DNA from: Candidatus Acidiferrales bacterium
GTDB lineage: Bacteria; Acidobacteriota; Terriglobia; Acidiferrales; UBA7541
Reading direction: 5' to 3'
NCBI GenBank assembly: GCA_035934015.1
Contig: DASYYH010000003.1
Location: forward strand, 186,001 to 250,000
Length of the DNA: 64,000 bases
Shown: one piece after another, positions 25,197-38,106 of the stretch
How positions within the stretch are numbered: the stretch's first letter is position 1
Layout: the number at the start of each line of letters is the position of its first letter
Notes under the pieces: generated by a model
What the model was told of the DNA's origin: nothing
Seen by the model: only the letters and a program-made list of their open reading frames with translations
Databases searched by the model: none
Translations under genes and position numbers: made by a program

Positions 25197-26282
25197 CTAT
25201 GCGTGTGTTTTGACGGCGGCGCTGCAAACCTCGCTCAATATTTCAATGGCGCGGTCCATGCCCGCGCGGTCCACATCGTAGTGCGTGACCATGCGGACCA
25301 AGTATTTGTCCGTCGCTGCGCAAAGTACGTTGCGCTTTCCAAGTTCTCGGCAAATCTCCGCGCCTGTCCTGCCGGTCCCGCCCACATCAAAGATCAGGAT
25401 ATTCGTCACAACTTTCTTTGGGTCAACCGCGATGCCCGCAATCCTCGCCAGCCCCTCGGCCAAGCGCCGTGCATTTTCATGGTCTCGATGAAGGTTTTTC
25501 GGTGATTCCTCGAGCGCAACCAGTCCGGCTGCCGCGAGCACGCCTGCCTGGCGCATTCCGCCGCCAAGCATCTTGCGATTCACGTGCGCTTTCTCAATGA
25601 ACTCTTTGGAGCCCACGAGCATCGATCCTACCGGCGCGCCAAGCCCCTTCGACAAGCAGAACATCACCGAATCACACTTGCGGGTTAGTTCCTTAACACT
25701 TTTGCCCAAGGCAACAGAGGCATTGAAAATCCTGGCACCGTCCATATGCACACGCAGCCCCGCCTCATGCGCGCAGTCGCAAATTTCCTCGACGACTTGC
25801 GTCGGGTAGAGCGTTCCACCAGCCATATTGTGCGTGTTTTCCAGCGTAACCAGTCCGGTTTGGGAATAGTTCGGATTCTTGGCACGAATCAGTGACTCGA
25901 CGACAGGCCAGGTCAAAATTCCATCCTGCGCGAAAGCCGCTCGCGGAAAGCACCCCGCCACGGCAGACATAGAAGCCAGCTCGTATTGATTCACATGCGC
26001 GCGCTGCTCACAAATCACTTCCATCCCGGGCTGTGTCCACGTCTTTATCGCGACGAGATTTCCCATGGAACCGCTCGGCACAAAGAGTGCAGCCTCGCGA
26101 TCAAAGATTTCTGCGGCACGCGCTTGCAGATGGTTGACCGTCGGGTCCTCGCCGTAAACGTCATCACCCACTTCCGCTTCCGCCATAGCACGACGCATGG
26201 CCGGCGTAGGCCGCGTCACTGTATCGCTGCGCAGGTCAACGGTCGCTTTGCCCCTTTCGTCTGGTCCTTTGGAGTCATACAT
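25197..26282 (-). CDS. ltaE: Low-specificity L-threonine aldolase
   Basis: 361 residues. The PLP enzyme cleaves L-threonine or allo-threonine to glycine and acetaldehyde. Signatures are DLRSDTVTRPTPAMRRAM, GDDVYGEDPTVN, FVPSGSMGNLVA, LENTHNMAGG, HMDGARIFNA and FCLSKGLGAPVGS, which holds the PLP lysine. Start ATG 26282 is 12 bases after the hemW stop and has a GGGAGA ribosome-binding site, so it belongs to the aldolase-YjbQ-hemW-ltaE run. Confidence 0.95.
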   Translation of the reverse strand: MYDSKGPDERGKATVDLRSDTVTRPTPAMRRAMAEAEVGDDVYGEDPTVNHLQARAAEIFDREAALFVPSGSMGNLVAIKTWTQPGMEVICEQRAHVNQYELASMSAVAGCFPRAAFAQDGILTWPVVESLIRAKNPNYSQTGLVTLENTHNMAGGTLYPTQVVEEICDCAHEAGLRVHMDGARIFNASVALGKSVKELTRKCDSVMFCLSKGLGAPVGSMLVGSKEFIEKAHVNRKMLGGGMRQAGVLAAAGLVALEESPKNLHRDHENARRLAEGLARIAGIAVDPKKVVTNILIFDVGGTGRTGAEICRELGKRNVLCAATDKYLVRMVTHYDVDRAGMDRAIEILSEVCSAAVKTHA

Positions 26283-26294
26283 TGGCGTCTCCCG

Positions 26295-27437
26295 CTACCC
26301 CAGCAATTCAACAAACGCTTCATTCGAGATCGTGAGCTTCCCCGGGCTCAGGCGAATTCTCTCGGAGTTGCGCTCAATCAAACCATTATTGATCAATTTG
26401 GTCACACGCGCAGTCAGATCGGCACCGTACTGCTTTTCGATGCGCGTCAGGTCAACGCCCTTCAACTCGCGGAGTCCCAAAAACAATTCTTCTTCGAGCG
26501 CCTGTTTTTGTGTCACCGTCTCTTCCTGCTCGCGCACCGATGCTCCGGTCTTTATTGCCGCGGTATAGGCCGAAGGGTCGTGAACATTCGCCCAGCGCCG
26601 TTTACCATCAAAAGAATGCGCGCCCGCTCCGAAACCAATGTATGGCTCTCGTCGCCAGTATTTCAGATTGTGTTTCGACGAGCGCGCTGGCTGCGCCCAA
26701 TTTGAAATCTCGTAATGCTCGTATCCTTCCGCGGTGAGCCTGGCGCAGCCTTCATCATAGAAAGATGCCATTTCATCGTCGCTTGGCACCGCGTTCGCTC
26801 CATATCGCGTCCCACCCGCAAGGATTTCTCTTCCGAGCCTGCTCGCTTCGTCCACTTCCAAGAGATAAATCGATATGTGCTCGGGGCGCAACACAATCAG
26901 TTCATCCAGCGACGATTTCCAGCTGGCGCTTGTTTGATGCGGCAATCCCGCAATCAAATCCATGCTAATGTTTTCGATTCCTGCGCCGCGGCATATCTCA
27001 TTCGCGAAGTGAATATCCGCTCGCCGGTGCATCCGCCCGGCTGCGCGCAGTTCCTCATCACAAAACGACTGTGCTCCCATGCTGATGCGATTAATGCCGG
27101 CGGCGAGCCACGCTTCGGCCCTTTCAGACATGATCGTTTCCGGGTCGGCTTCGAGCGTGACTTCCTGCAAGTCATGCGGGTACGCCAAACGAATCGTGCC
27201 AAGAATTCGCGCTAGATCGGACGGCTCGAGCAGGCTGGGAGTCCCACCGCCGAGATACACGGTGTCGACGGTCAGATCGCGCAAATCACGAGACTCGCAA
27301 ATTTCACGGCAGACGGCGTCTACGTATGGGCGGTACAAACCGCGTGAAAAGGCTCCCGTGTGGAAATTGCAGTAGGTGCATTTCGTCTGGCAAAAGGGCA
27401 CCTGCACATAGATTCCGAGTCTGGAAGATGTCGTCAT
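26295..27437 (-). CDS. hemW: Radical SAM haem chaperone HemW (coproporphyrinogen oxidase-like)
   Basis: 380 residues; ATG 27437 overlaps the preceding stop as ATGA. The radical-SAM cluster motif C-x3-C-x2-C reads [13 protein letters not shown] near residue 16. Next come [35 protein letters not shown] and [13 protein letters not shown], then [20 protein letters not shown] and the HemW C-terminal wing. HemW binds haem and inserts it into target proteins; true HemN oxidases have extra N-terminal residues absent here. The link to nearby cytochrome maturation genes is functional at most, since they lie 24 kb away. Confidence 0.94.
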   Translation of the reverse strand: MTTSSRLGIYVQVPFCQTKCTYCNFHTGAFSRGLYRPYVDAVCREICESRDLRDLTVDTVYLGGGTPSLLEPSDLARILGTIRLAYPHDLQEVTLEADPETIMSERAEAWLAAGINRISMGAQSFCDEELRAAGRMHRRADIHFANEICRGAGIENISMDLIAGLPHQTSASWKSSLDELIVLRPEHISIYLLEVDEASRLGREILAGGTRYGANAVPSDDEMASFYDEGCARLTAEGYEHYEISNWAQPARSSKHNLKYWRREPYIGFGAGAHSFDGKRRWANVHDPSAYTAAIKTGASVREQEETVTQKQALEEELFLGLRELKGVDLTRIEKQYGADLTARVTKLINNGLIERNSERIRLSPGKLTISNEAFVELLG

Positions 27438-27880
27438 TGCGTTGTATCCGGTACAACTTTCACGCGCACTTCTCTCCGCCGCGGCCCATCAAATTCGCAA
27501 AAAAAAATTCCCTGCCAGCGGCCAAGTTCAAGTTTGCCATCCGCGATGAAGATGGTCGCAGTTGTCCCGGTAATGGCCGCCTTGATGTGCGAATCTGAGT
27601 TCCCTTCTGCGTGACGATAGCTACCCGCCGTCGGAACAAGCCGGTCTAGCGTCGCACCGATATCCCTGGCCACATCCGGATCGTCTCCTTCATTGACGAT
27701 CACACCCGCCGTTGTATGCGGGACATAGACGTAACAAACGCCACTTTGACAGCCTGACTCTGCGACAACACTTTCGACTTCATCTGTAATCTTCTTGAGC
27801 TGCGTGTGCTGCGACGTCTGCACGCCGATTGTGCCCGTCATCGTTCGAGAGGAACGGGCGTGCTCGGCGTCGTTCTTCAT
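27434..27880 (-). CDS. YjbQ/UPF0047 family protein
   Basis: 148 residues when started at ATG 27880; ATG 27841 gives 135, the usual family length. Both lie after the aldolase stop at 27892, whereas the longer open frame would run through the end of the aldolase gene. Family blocks are [36 protein letters not shown] and [20 protein letters not shown]. coli YjbQ has weak thiamine-phosphate synthase activity, but the biological role is unsettled. It is coupled to hemW by ATGA. Confidence 0.9.
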   Translation of the reverse strand: MKNDAEHARSSRTMTGTIGVQTSQHTQLKKITDEVESVVAESGCQSGVCYVYVPHTTAGVIVNEGDDPDVARDIGATLDRLVPTAGSYRHAEGNSDSHIKAAITGTTATIFIADGKLELGRWQGIFFCEFDGPRRREVRVKVVPDTTQ

Positions 27881-27891
27881 CACAGGCTCGC

Positions 27892-28908
27892 TCAAGCCAA
27901 TGCCGCCGCAGAGGCCGCGCCATAAAATCCATACCACGGCTTGGCCGCTCGTAGTCCGCGATTGACGTTCTCGATGTTTTTCACGCCCTGGTCCGCCAGC
28001 CAATCCTGAAAGGCACTCAATCCCTGCTTCGCATAAATCGGGACGCCATCCTTCCACGTCGCCCGCCCGCACAACACGCCAGAGAAATTCACCCCCGCTT
28101 CGCCCGCCAATTGCAGCGTCTCAATGAACGTATCGTTGCTAACCCCCGCCGAAAGATAAATGAACGGCTTCTTCGCCGCTGCCGCTGCGCGTAGAAAATG
28201 CTCTTCGGCTTCTTCCTTCGTATAGGCGGCTTCTCCTTTGCAAGAGCGCGCACCAGCGACGTATGCCATGTTCACCGGTACTTCCACTTTCAGAATGTCG
28301 ATTCCATATTGTGGTTTCGAAAACTCTTCCATGCTGCGCGTTACGATCTCCGGCTTTTTCCTGGCGAAGTCGATGCCCTTCTCGTCCGCGCCTTCCTGAT
28401 ACCCGACAAACTCCGCGAACAGCGGAATGTCTTCACCGGCGCACTCTGCGCCGACGCGCTCCATCCACGCATGCTTTACTTCATTAATAGGCGCCGGATC
28501 GAACGGCGTGTAGTACATCAAAATCTTAATGCAGTCCGCCCCGGCTTCCTTCAGGCGGTGCACCGACCAATTCTCAAGCAAATCCGGTAATCGTCCTGCG
28601 CGCGTGTTGTCATACCCACTATTTTCGTAGGCCATCAGCAGACCGGCATTGTTGGAACGCCACCGCGCAGGCTGCAAGCCGTATTCAGGATCGAGCAGAA
28701 TTGCGCTAGCGTGGGGCGTCAAGACCCGCACAACCGCTTGTTTGAATTCGCTCAGCATCTCCGGCGTCACGCCGTGGGGGTCAATGCCTTTTTCCTTGGC
28801 AATCGCCTTCCTTAAGGAGCCGCGCTGATCCATCGCCGCAGCGGCAATCACCCCTGCGGAATTCGAAACTTTTTCGAGTCCCTTCAGCTTGCCCGGTGTC
28901 ATTTTCAT
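27892..28908 (-). CDS. Tagatose-1,6-bisphosphate aldolase-like class I aldolase
   Basis: 338 residues from ATG 28908, with an AGGAGG ribosome-binding site seven bases upstream. Blocks resemble LacD-type aldolases: [69 protein letters not shown] and [14 protein letters not shown] class I aldolase uses a Schiff-base lysine, probably the one in DILKVEVP. The natural substrate in this organism, which shows no galactose/tagatose genes nearby, is uncertain. It heads a four-gene run with yjbQ, hemW and ltaE. The 161-base interval upstream of it has no gene. Confidence 0.88.
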   Translation of the reverse strand: MKMTPGKLKGLEKVSNSAGVIAAAAMDQRGSLRKAIAKEKGIDPHGVTPEMLSEFKQAVVRVLTPHASAILLDPEYGLQPARWRSNNAGLLMAYENSGYDNTRAGRLPDLLENWSVHRLKEAGADCIKILMYYTPFDPAPINEVKHAWMERVGAECAGEDIPLFAEFVGYQEGADEKGIDFARKKPEIVTRSMEEFSKPQYGIDILKVEVPVNMAYVAGARSCKGEAAYTKEEAEEHFLRAAAAAKKPFIYLSAGVSNDTFIETLQLAGEAGVNFSGVLCGRATWKDGVPIYAKQGLSAFQDWLADQGVKNIENVNRGLRAAKPWYGFYGAASAAALA

Positions 28909-29069
28909 CTTATCGCCTCCTCAAATCGCCACACACCGCGTTGGCAGCACATTTCGTCCGAATGGACGGCCAGCAACTCTGCAAGTCAGTCGATTTTATC
29001 ATGGGGCTTCATCAGGAGGCAGTCATCGTTAACTTGTTACGAAATCCAGCAAAACCCCAGGTGCATAAT

Positions 29070-30680
29070 TTACAGCATCACAACCCTATGCCCTGCGCAC
29101 TGTTTCTCCATCTCTTTGGCGAGGCGGTCCAGTAGTTCCATTCCTTGGCTCGCCAGAAAAGGCAGCAGGCACATACTACGTTCTTGCAGGCCCCGATGCG
29201 GATACAGCGAGCTCAGAATCTGGCGTTCATGGCGGTCGAGGATCCCCGTTCGCAGGTTTTCCGCATTCCCCGTTTTTCCCTGCAGCTTCGTAAATTGGTG
29301 GAGCATTTTTCGCTCGGCCGTATCCAGCGCCCCGATGAGAGTCTTGTCCAACTTGCCGAGCGGTTTGCGATAGCCAACCAAGATCCGACGCAGCGTTTTT
29401 TCGTCGCGCGCGAATCGCGCCGCCAATCCTCGGGGAACGTGCTGCAGTCTCATTTTTCGAAGCAGCGATTGCCGGCCACCAAGGACTTCGCGAAAGTCCA
29501 ATCCATATCTTTCCAGCGTGCGCTTCACTTCGGAGGGGATCAGCGTAAAGCTTGTGCGAGGAAGGATCGCCGGCATTCGCCCCAGAATGCGCTGGTACGT
29601 AACCTGCGCTTGCGCCATGTATGCGACTTCCGCCGGACCGCCGATGTAAGCCGCCGTCGGCAAAATCGCATCTTGCAAAACAGGCCGCAGGAGTACGCTC
29701 GCCGTCAGCGATTCCGGCTGTTTGTCAACTTTCTCGACCATCTCTGACGGGCTCAACTTCATATCGCCGGCAACGAAATCGCCATTCCGCCGCCGCACGG
29801 CTACGCGCTTACCATTCACATCGAAGAACAAAAGCGTTCCCTGCGGCGTCACTTTTACCTGTGCGTGAAAACCTCGCCGGTCCAACAATTTGCTGCGCGC
29901 CATCAACGCTTCATCAAGTTTTTGCGAATCCTCCACGGCTTGGCGATACACCGCGCGTGCAAGTTCGTGAAATCGCTCGTCAAGCGGATCGAGCAGAATC
30001 AGTCCGCGTCCTTTGAAAAGACGCGCGGACAATTTTCCGAATGCGGAACCAAATGTTTCATTGGAACCGTATGATTTCTGGAGCGCGTCCGCAATCGTTT
30101 TTGCGTCCGGCCCTTCGAGAAGCTCAGCCGCATGTGCAACGGCTGTCTCTGCCATCGGACCGAGACCAATTCGACCGACGCTCGCTCCCACTATGTCTTT
30201 CGGAAGTGGCAGCTCAATCCGCGCAACTCCCTCGCGCTGCCCGAAGTTTGCTTGATTGACTTCGGCCAAGTCGTGGTCTTCTGTCGCCATCCAAAAAATA
30301 GGCACGGCATCGACGCCGGCTTTCGTCAATTTCGCTGCCCACCGAATCGCGTCGAGCGCTTTGTAGATGCTATACGCAGGGCCGCTGAACAACCCCACCT
30401 GCTGACCGGTAACAATCGCCACCGCGCCACCCGCAAGCCGGTCGAGATTCGCATCCGTTTCTTGCGTTGAGCCAAACAGCCGATTTTGCTCGCGCAGAAC
30501 TTGTGCCACGGCGGCGCGCGTTTTAGGGGCGAGGTGAACTTCGTTCGCCGCCGCACGCACACCAGCTTCATCCGGGGTGTGCGCATAGAATTCCTTCACG
30601 CGATTAAAATCACTGAGATAGGTTGAGAATAATTTCGTGGTTCCCGGAATTTCGTCGAACTGAAGACAGTGGCACTCCAT
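29070..30680 (-). CDS. bshC: Bacillithiol biosynthesis cysteine-adding enzyme BshC
   Basis: 536 residues from ATG 30680 (MECHCLQFDEIPGT), matching the usual 530-545; a TTG at 30719 adds 13 unlikely residues. BshC joins cysteine to glucosaminyl-malate in the last step of bacillithiol synthesis. Signatures are VTGQQVGLFSGPAYSIYKA, FWMATEDHDLAEVN, AFGKLSARLFKGRGLILLDP, LRPVLQDAILPTAAYIGGPAEVAYMAQ and the C-terminal coiled coil. No bshA or bshB is in this window. Confidence 0.95.
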   Translation of the reverse strand: MECHCLQFDEIPGTTKLFSTYLSDFNRVKEFYAHTPDEAGVRAAANEVHLAPKTRAAVAQVLREQNRLFGSTQETDANLDRLAGGAVAIVTGQQVGLFSGPAYSIYKALDAIRWAAKLTKAGVDAVPIFWMATEDHDLAEVNQANFGQREGVARIELPLPKDIVGASVGRIGLGPMAETAVAHAAELLEGPDAKTIADALQKSYGSNETFGSAFGKLSARLFKGRGLILLDPLDERFHELARAVYRQAVEDSQKLDEALMARSKLLDRRGFHAQVKVTPQGTLLFFDVNGKRVAVRRRNGDFVAGDMKLSPSEMVEKVDKQPESLTASVLLRPVLQDAILPTAAYIGGPAEVAYMAQAQVTYQRILGRMPAILPRTSFTLIPSEVKRTLERYGLDFREVLGGRQSLLRKMRLQHVPRGLAARFARDEKTLRRILVGYRKPLGKLDKTLIGALDTAERKMLHQFTKLQGKTGNAENLRTGILDRHERQILSSLYPHRGLQERSMCLLPFLASQGMELLDRLAKEMEKQCAGHRVVML

Positions 30681-30821
30681 GGAGGATGTGATGATACACG
30701 GCGCTTTCGGTCGCAGCAAGAAGCACAGCTTCTGCGGACAAGGCTAGAGTTATGCGGCGGAAATAGCTCATCGAAAAGCGCAACGGATTTGAATGATGCC
30801 GCGAATTGCTGAAGGAAAGGC

Positions 30822-31718
30822 CTAGCTCAGCACGTCCTCGGTTTTCATGGAAATGAGCAGCGTATCGATTTCCCTTTTCGCGTCTTCCGACAAGGGAAGC
30901 AACGGTGCGCGCGGTTGTCCACCAAAATAACCCACTCGGTCCATAGCGAATTTGAGTCCCGCAACTCCAAATTTTGTCGTAATCGTCCCCGCTGGATTGA
31001 TCGCGCGCTTCTTGATCTGCTCGACTCGGCGCACATCGCCGGTTTTCGCCGCGTCGTATAATTCGACGCACGCTTCCGGAACAACACAGGCAATGGCCAG
31101 AATTGCACCCGACGCACCTTCGTTCAGCGCCTCTTCCAAAGTCAATGCAGACCCGGTCAGCGCGCTGAAAGTCTTTGGGACGGAAGCCACGATTTCTTTC
31201 ATTCTCTGCACGTTCCCTGAACTGTCTTTGATTCCGACGATGTTCGGATGCGCGGCCAGCTTTGCGGCCAGAGGAGCTTCGACGGTATAGTTCGTGAAGA
31301 CGGGAACCGAGTAAATCAGCACCGGGATCGGCGAAGCGTCCGCAACGCGCAAGAAATGCGCTGCTTCTGCCTCGAATGTCATGAATGGCTTGTAATAGCT
31401 TGGCGTGCGCACGAGCGCAGCTTGATATCCGAGGGCTGCGGCGTGCTTTGTGTGGCGGATCGTCTCATTTGTCGCTTCCGCGCCAGTGCCCGCGATCATG
31501 GCTTTTCCTTCTGCAGCGGCCTCTCGTGCGACAGCCCAGGTGCGCTCGATTTCCTCCCAGGTCAGAAGCACGGACTCGCTGGTGGAGCCATTCATTACAT
31601 ATCCGGCCAGACCGATCCTGTTATAGCGGCTGATGTTTTCCTTTAACCGTGACAAATCGACTTCACCATCCGGAGCGAATGGTGTCGTGACTGGCGGAAA
31701 AATTCCCTGGAGTTTCAT
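30822..31718 (-). CDS. DapA-superfamily lyase (not a canonical dihydrodipicolinate synthase)
   Basis: 298 residues with the (beta/alpha)8 N-acetylneuraminate lyase fold. The Schiff-base lysine is in IVGIKDSSGN and the tyrosine in VLIYSVPVFTNY. In true DapA the latter segment reads YNVPGRT and its Arg binds the substrate carboxylate; here that position is Phe. The GTTGES loop reads GSTSES. It is therefore more likely another pyruvate- or keto-acid aldolase of the superfamily than the lysine-pathway enzyme. It lies downstream of carB after a short spacer with a hairpin. Confidence 0.86.
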   Translation of the reverse strand: MKLQGIFPPVTTPFAPDGEVDLSRLKENISRYNRIGLAGYVMNGSTSESVLLTWEEIERTWAVAREAAAEGKAMIAGTGAEATNETIRHTKHAAALGYQAALVRTPSYYKPFMTFEAEAAHFLRVADASPIPVLIYSVPVFTNYTVEAPLAAKLAAHPNIVGIKDSSGNVQRMKEIVASVPKTFSALTGSALTLEEALNEGASGAILAIACVVPEACVELYDAAKTGDVRRVEQIKKRAINPAGTITTKFGVAGLKFAMDRVGYFGGQPRAPLLPLSEDAKREIDTLLISMKTEDVLS

Positions 31719-31746
31719 TGCCTGCGGATTTTACCAGAATCGCGCT

Positions 31747-31765
31747 CTACTATCCCAGATAGTAG
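31747..31765 (-). terminator. Stem-loop just after carB
   Basis: Perfect 8-base inverted repeat CTACTATC / GATAGTAG with a 3-base loop, starting eight bases after the carB stop codon. There is no U-tract, so it may be an mRNA 3' stabiliser or a Rho-assisted end rather than a strong intrinsic terminator. Confidence 0.4.
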
Positions 31766-31772
31766 TTGCGCT

Positions 31773-35057
<3,285 letters not shown>

Positions 35058-35061
35058 GTGC

Positions 35062-35346
35062 CTATGATTTCTTGAATGCCAGTAAAATCGTGAATCCGGC
35101 GATAACAAGTGTCAGAACCACCAGAACAATCGTCAGGCCGATGAGCCAACACGTAAGCGTTCGGCTCGATTTGTCAAACTGCCTTATGGCGTGTAGCAAA
35201 CGGCGGGTCAGTTCCAAATCCAGCATGTGCCGGTGGTAGTCGCCGGCACCGGCCATCCACGTATACAACTCCCGACGTTCGTCGTTAGACAGACGCTCCG
35301 CGCGGTCCAGACGACCGAGCACTTCCTCTAGGTCCCTAAAGTTCAT
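35062..35346 (-). CDS. Small single-helix membrane protein between carA and carB
   Basis: 94 residues from ATG 35346, overlapping the carA stop as ATGA and ending four bases before the carB start. The first 60 residues are a charged helical, possibly coiled-coil, cytosolic part ([20 protein letters not shown], then [16 protein letters not shown]). The C-terminus is one strong transmembrane helix ([20 protein letters not shown]) with a KKS tail, so it is likely tail-anchored with the N-terminus inside. I do not recognise the family. Its exact placement suggests it is co-translated with the carbamoyl-phosphate synthase subunits. Confidence 0.82.
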   Translation of the reverse strand: MNFRDLEEVLGRLDRAERLSNDERRELYTWMAGAGDYHRHMLDLELTRRLLHAIRQFDKSSRTLTCWLIGLTIVLVVLTLVIAGFTILLAFKKS

Positions 35347-36566
35347 GTCCGGTGCTGCTTCATCAAAGTAACGAACTGTTCAAACAAATAGCGCGCGTCG
35401 TGCGGACCGGGCGACGCCTCCGGATGGTACTGCACGCTGAACATCGGCAAATTCCTGTGCCGCATGCCTTCATTCGTGTGGTCGTTCAAATTTACGTGCG
35501 TAATTTCCACGTCGCTCGACGGCAGCGAATCCGGGTCCACACAAAATCCGTGATTCTGCGCGGTAATCTCCACTTTTTCCGTCAGCAAATTCTTCACTGG
35601 GTGATTCGACCCGTGATGGCCGAATTTCAGCTTGAATGTTTTCCCGCCGAGCGCCAGCCCGCACAACTGATGCCCGAGGCAAATTCCAAAAATCGGCACA
35701 CGCCCCATCAGCTTGCGAATATTCCGGATGGCAAAAACGGCCGGCTCGGGATCACCAGGGCCGTTGGACAGAAACACGCCATCGGGCTTCATGGCCAAGA
35801 CGTCTTCCGCTGCAGTTGCCGCCGGAACCACCGTCACGTCACAGCCGTGGTCGACCAAGAGGCGCAAAATGTTTCGCTTAATGCCAAAATCGTAGGCCAC
35901 CACTTTGTGCTGCCGCCCTGCAGCCTCATCTCGCACTTTTGCCGAAACCGCTGCTGCTTGCCACAGCGGACCTGCTCCCACCGCCGCTTGTGCCGCGAAG
36001 CCCGCCGCCAGAGGAATCGAGCCGCGCTCCCAGCGATACTCCTTCGCACACGTCACTCGGCTCGCCAGTTCTTGACCGGCCATCGAAGGCAGCGCTCGCG
36101 CCTCCGCGACAAGAGCCTCCACGTCGCTTCCATCCGTGGACACCACACCGCGCAGCGCTCCGGTGATTCGCAAATGGCGCACCAGCGCACGCGTGTCAAC
36201 ATCCCAGATGACGGGAATTTTGTGCCGTTCCAGATAAGTATTCGCGGTTTCGCTCGCACGCCAGTTCGATGCCACTTGAGAAAAATCGCGCACCACGAGC
36301 GATTCGATGTAAGGGCGCGGCGATTCCTCATCGTCGAGGTTCGCGCCAACATTTCCTATGTGGGGATACGTGAGGCAAACAATCTGGCCTGCATAACTAG
36401 GGTCAGTGAAAACTTCCTGATAACCGGTAAGACTGGTATTGAAAACGACTTCGCCGCCGCGACGGCAACGTGCGCCCGCCGCGCGGCCCTTAAATACTCT
36501 TCCGTCTTCGAGCGCGAGTATCGCGCTCTCTTCGTGCGACCGCTTCAGTGTGTCCTCCGGTTGCAC
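35343..36566 (-). CDS. carA: Carbamoyl-phosphate synthase small (glutaminase) subunit
   Basis: 407 residues. CarA hydrolyses glutamine and passes ammonia to CarB. The N-terminal half has [32 protein letters not shown] and [12 protein letters not shown]. The C-terminal class I glutamine amidotransferase has [25 protein letters not shown], the nucleophile in GICLGHQL, and [12 protein letters not shown] with the His and Glu. All catalytic residues are intact. It is the first gene of the carA-small membrane protein-carB operon and lies 41 bases downstream of lepB. Confidence 0.97.
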   Translation of the reverse strand: MQPEDTLKRSHEESAILALEDGRVFKGRAAGARCRRGGEVVFNTSLTGYQEVFTDPSYAGQIVCLTYPHIGNVGANLDDEESPRPYIESLVVRDFSQVASNWRASETANTYLERHKIPVIWDVDTRALVRHLRITGALRGVVSTDGSDVEALVAEARALPSMAGQELASRVTCAKEYRWERGSIPLAAGFAAQAAVGAGPLWQAAAVSAKVRDEAAGRQHKVVAYDFGIKRNILRLLVDHGCDVTVVPAATAAEDVLAMKPDGVFLSNGPGDPEPAVFAIRNIRKLMGRVPIFGICLGHQLCGLALGGKTFKLKFGHHGSNHPVKNLLTEKVEITAQNHGFCVDPDSLPSSDVEITHVNLNDHTNEGMRHRNLPMFSVQYHPEASPGPHDARYLFEQFVTLMKQHRT

Positions 36567-36607
36567 TCATCTTATATCAGCTTCTCGCACTATCTCGTGT
36601 CACAAAA

Positions 36608-37186
36608 TTAAGGTGCGGAAATTTCCCCGAACCGCCGGAAGGGCCAGTACGCGAACACAGCCTTTCCATAAATATATTTTCTCGATACCGGCCCGAAAAT
36701 CCGAGAATCGTTCGAACTATCTCGATGGTCACCCATAACAAAGTATTGGTTCCGCGGAATCGTCACCGGTCCGTAGCTCGAATCATCAAAATATCGCCTT
36801 GGAACATAAGGCTCGTTCACTTTCTGGCCATTGATGTAAAGCTTGCCCTCGCGGATCTCGATGGTATCTCCCGGCAAGCCAATCACGCGCTTGATGAACG
36901 ATTCCGATCGGTCCAGCGGATACCAGAAGACGATTACATCGTCTCGATGAATTGGCTCAAATCGATAGACGAACTTGTTGATAAAAATTCTTTCTTGGTC
37001 GCTGAGCAACGGCGCCATGCTCGTGCCTTCGACCTTCACAGGCTGGTACAGAAATACGATGATGACGAGCGCCAGAGCTACGGCGAACGCAACGTCGCGC
37101 AACCATACCCACATTTCCGCTTTCAAAGAAGGATGATGCTGCTGGTCTATTGGGGAGGTGAAATTAGGGCTTTTTTCGTCAGCCAT
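36608..37186 (-). CDS. lepB: Signal peptidase I
   Basis: 192 residues. Type I signal peptidase removes signal peptides from exported proteins at the inner-membrane surface. One N-terminal transmembrane helix (VAFAVALALVIIVFLYQPV, 32-50) precedes the catalytic serine in EGTSMAP (Ser56). The catalytic lysine is in FIKRVIGLPGD (Lys99), and box E GDHRDSSNDSR is present. The size is compact, as in many Gram-positive and acidobacterial enzymes. It could be transcribed with carA, which begins 41 bases further on. Confidence 0.96.
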   Translation of the reverse strand: MADEKSPNFTSPIDQQHHPSLKAEMWVWLRDVAFAVALALVIIVFLYQPVKVEGTSMAPLLSDQERIFINKFVYRFEPIHRDDVIVFWYPLDRSESFIKRVIGLPGDTIEIREGKLYINGQKVNEPYVPRRYFDDSSYGPVTIPRNQYFVMGDHRDSSNDSRIFGPVSRKYIYGKAVFAYWPFRRFGEISAP

Positions 37187-37201
37187 TCTTTGCTTCCATC
37201 C

Positions 37202-37230
37202 AATATAACATCCGAGAGTTAGCTCGCCAA
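37202..37230 (-). promoter_or_regulatory. Possible promoter for lepB
   Basis: On the minus strand TTGGCG (37225-37230) is followed, after 17 bases, by TATATT (37202-37207, five of six consensus bases). The leader before the lepB ATG would be only about nine bases, so this is tentative. Confidence 0.3.
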
Positions 37231-37273
37231 CCTAAATCTCGCATGAAGCGAGCCACCGGATTCTGGGTGCTCG

Positions 37274-37289
37274 CAGCACGTTAGTGCTG
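37274..37289. repeat. Small perfect hairpin between pgl and lepB
   Basis: CAGCAC / GTGCTG stem with GTTA loop, preceded by TGGGTGCTCGC. A near-identical TGGGTGCTCAC occurs inside the hairpin at 41001-41033, so both may belong to one dispersed repeat family. It lies in the 167-base interval downstream of zwf-pgl and could end that transcript. Confidence 0.4.
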
Positions 37290-37353
37290 TAAGATGCGCT
37301 TTACCCCATCCGCGTTCACGGCGTCAAACAGCGAAAACCTGCAACCGAACTAC

Positions 37354-38106
37354 CTATGAAGAGATCCGTTCAGTTCCCGTGTCAGCAGCACTATCGAGAA
37401 ACCAGATCTCTTCGCCTTCCGGGCGCAGCATCGCAACGGGGAGCCCCTCAATTTCCTCGGCCAAATTCCGCTGAAGCGTGGCGACGATTCCTCGCTTATC
37501 GGCGCCAGCCACCAAAAAATACGTAGCTCGCGCGCGACGCAGCACCGGAAAAGTCAAGGTAATGCGGAGTGGCGGATCAGCCGGCGCGCGGACACCCACG
37601 ACCCATCGCTTCTGTTCTGCAAGTGCAGGAGAACCTGGAAACAGCGAGGCAGTGTGCCCCTCAACCCCTACACCAAGAAACAACACGTCGAAGGATGGAC
37701 CTGTGTCCCCGATAAAGGTTCGCAGCACTTGCTCATATTCTTTCGCGGCGACCTCGGGCTGGCTCGCGCCTGTCTGTATTGGATGAATGTTTTCTGGAGG
37801 AACAGGCACATTTTTGAACAGCGTCTCGCGCGCCATGTGATAGTTGCTCTTCGGGTCGTCCGGTCCGACAAATCTTTCGTCACCCCAGAAAAAATGCGTC
37901 TTCGCCCACGGCATCTTGTTGCGGTATTCGTCTGCCCAAATTTGATTCGCCCGCTCAGGGGTGTGACCGCCAGAAAGGGCAATCAAGCATCTTCCCCTGA
38001 TGCTCACAGCTTCGTTCGCCACTCGAACGCATTCTTCAATCGCCGCGTGACTTAAAGCGTCTATATCAGGAAAAATCCTCGCGCATTGCTTCAGGCCTTT
38101 GTCCAC
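37354..38106 (-). CDS. pgl: 6-phosphogluconolactonase
   Basis: 250 residues from GTG 38106, overlapping the zwf 3' end by 16 bases. It hydrolyses 6-phosphogluconolactone, the product of Zwf, in the oxidative pentose-phosphate pathway. DevB/Pgl motifs are IALSGGHTPERANQIW, THFFWGDERFVGPDDPKSNY, LFLGVGVEGHTASLFPGSPA and the C-terminal YFLVAGADKRGIV. Gene order and overlap with zwf support the assignment. Confidence 0.95.
   Translation of the reverse strand: MDKGLKQCARIFPDIDALSHAAIEECVRVANEAVSIRGRCLIALSGGHTPERANQIWADEYRNKMPWAKTHFFWGDERFVGPDDPKSNYHMARETLFKNVPVPPENIHPIQTGASQPEVAAKEYEQVLRTFIGDTGPSFDVLFLGVGVEGHTASLFPGSPALAEQKRWVVGVRAPADPPLRITLTFPVLRRARATYFLVAGADKRGIVATLQRNLAEEIEGLPVAMLRPEGEEIWFLDSAADTGTERISS

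Noticed and set aside
35352-36611. Rightward 419-codon frame
   Set aside because: Antisense to carA; the catalytic carA frame is certain.
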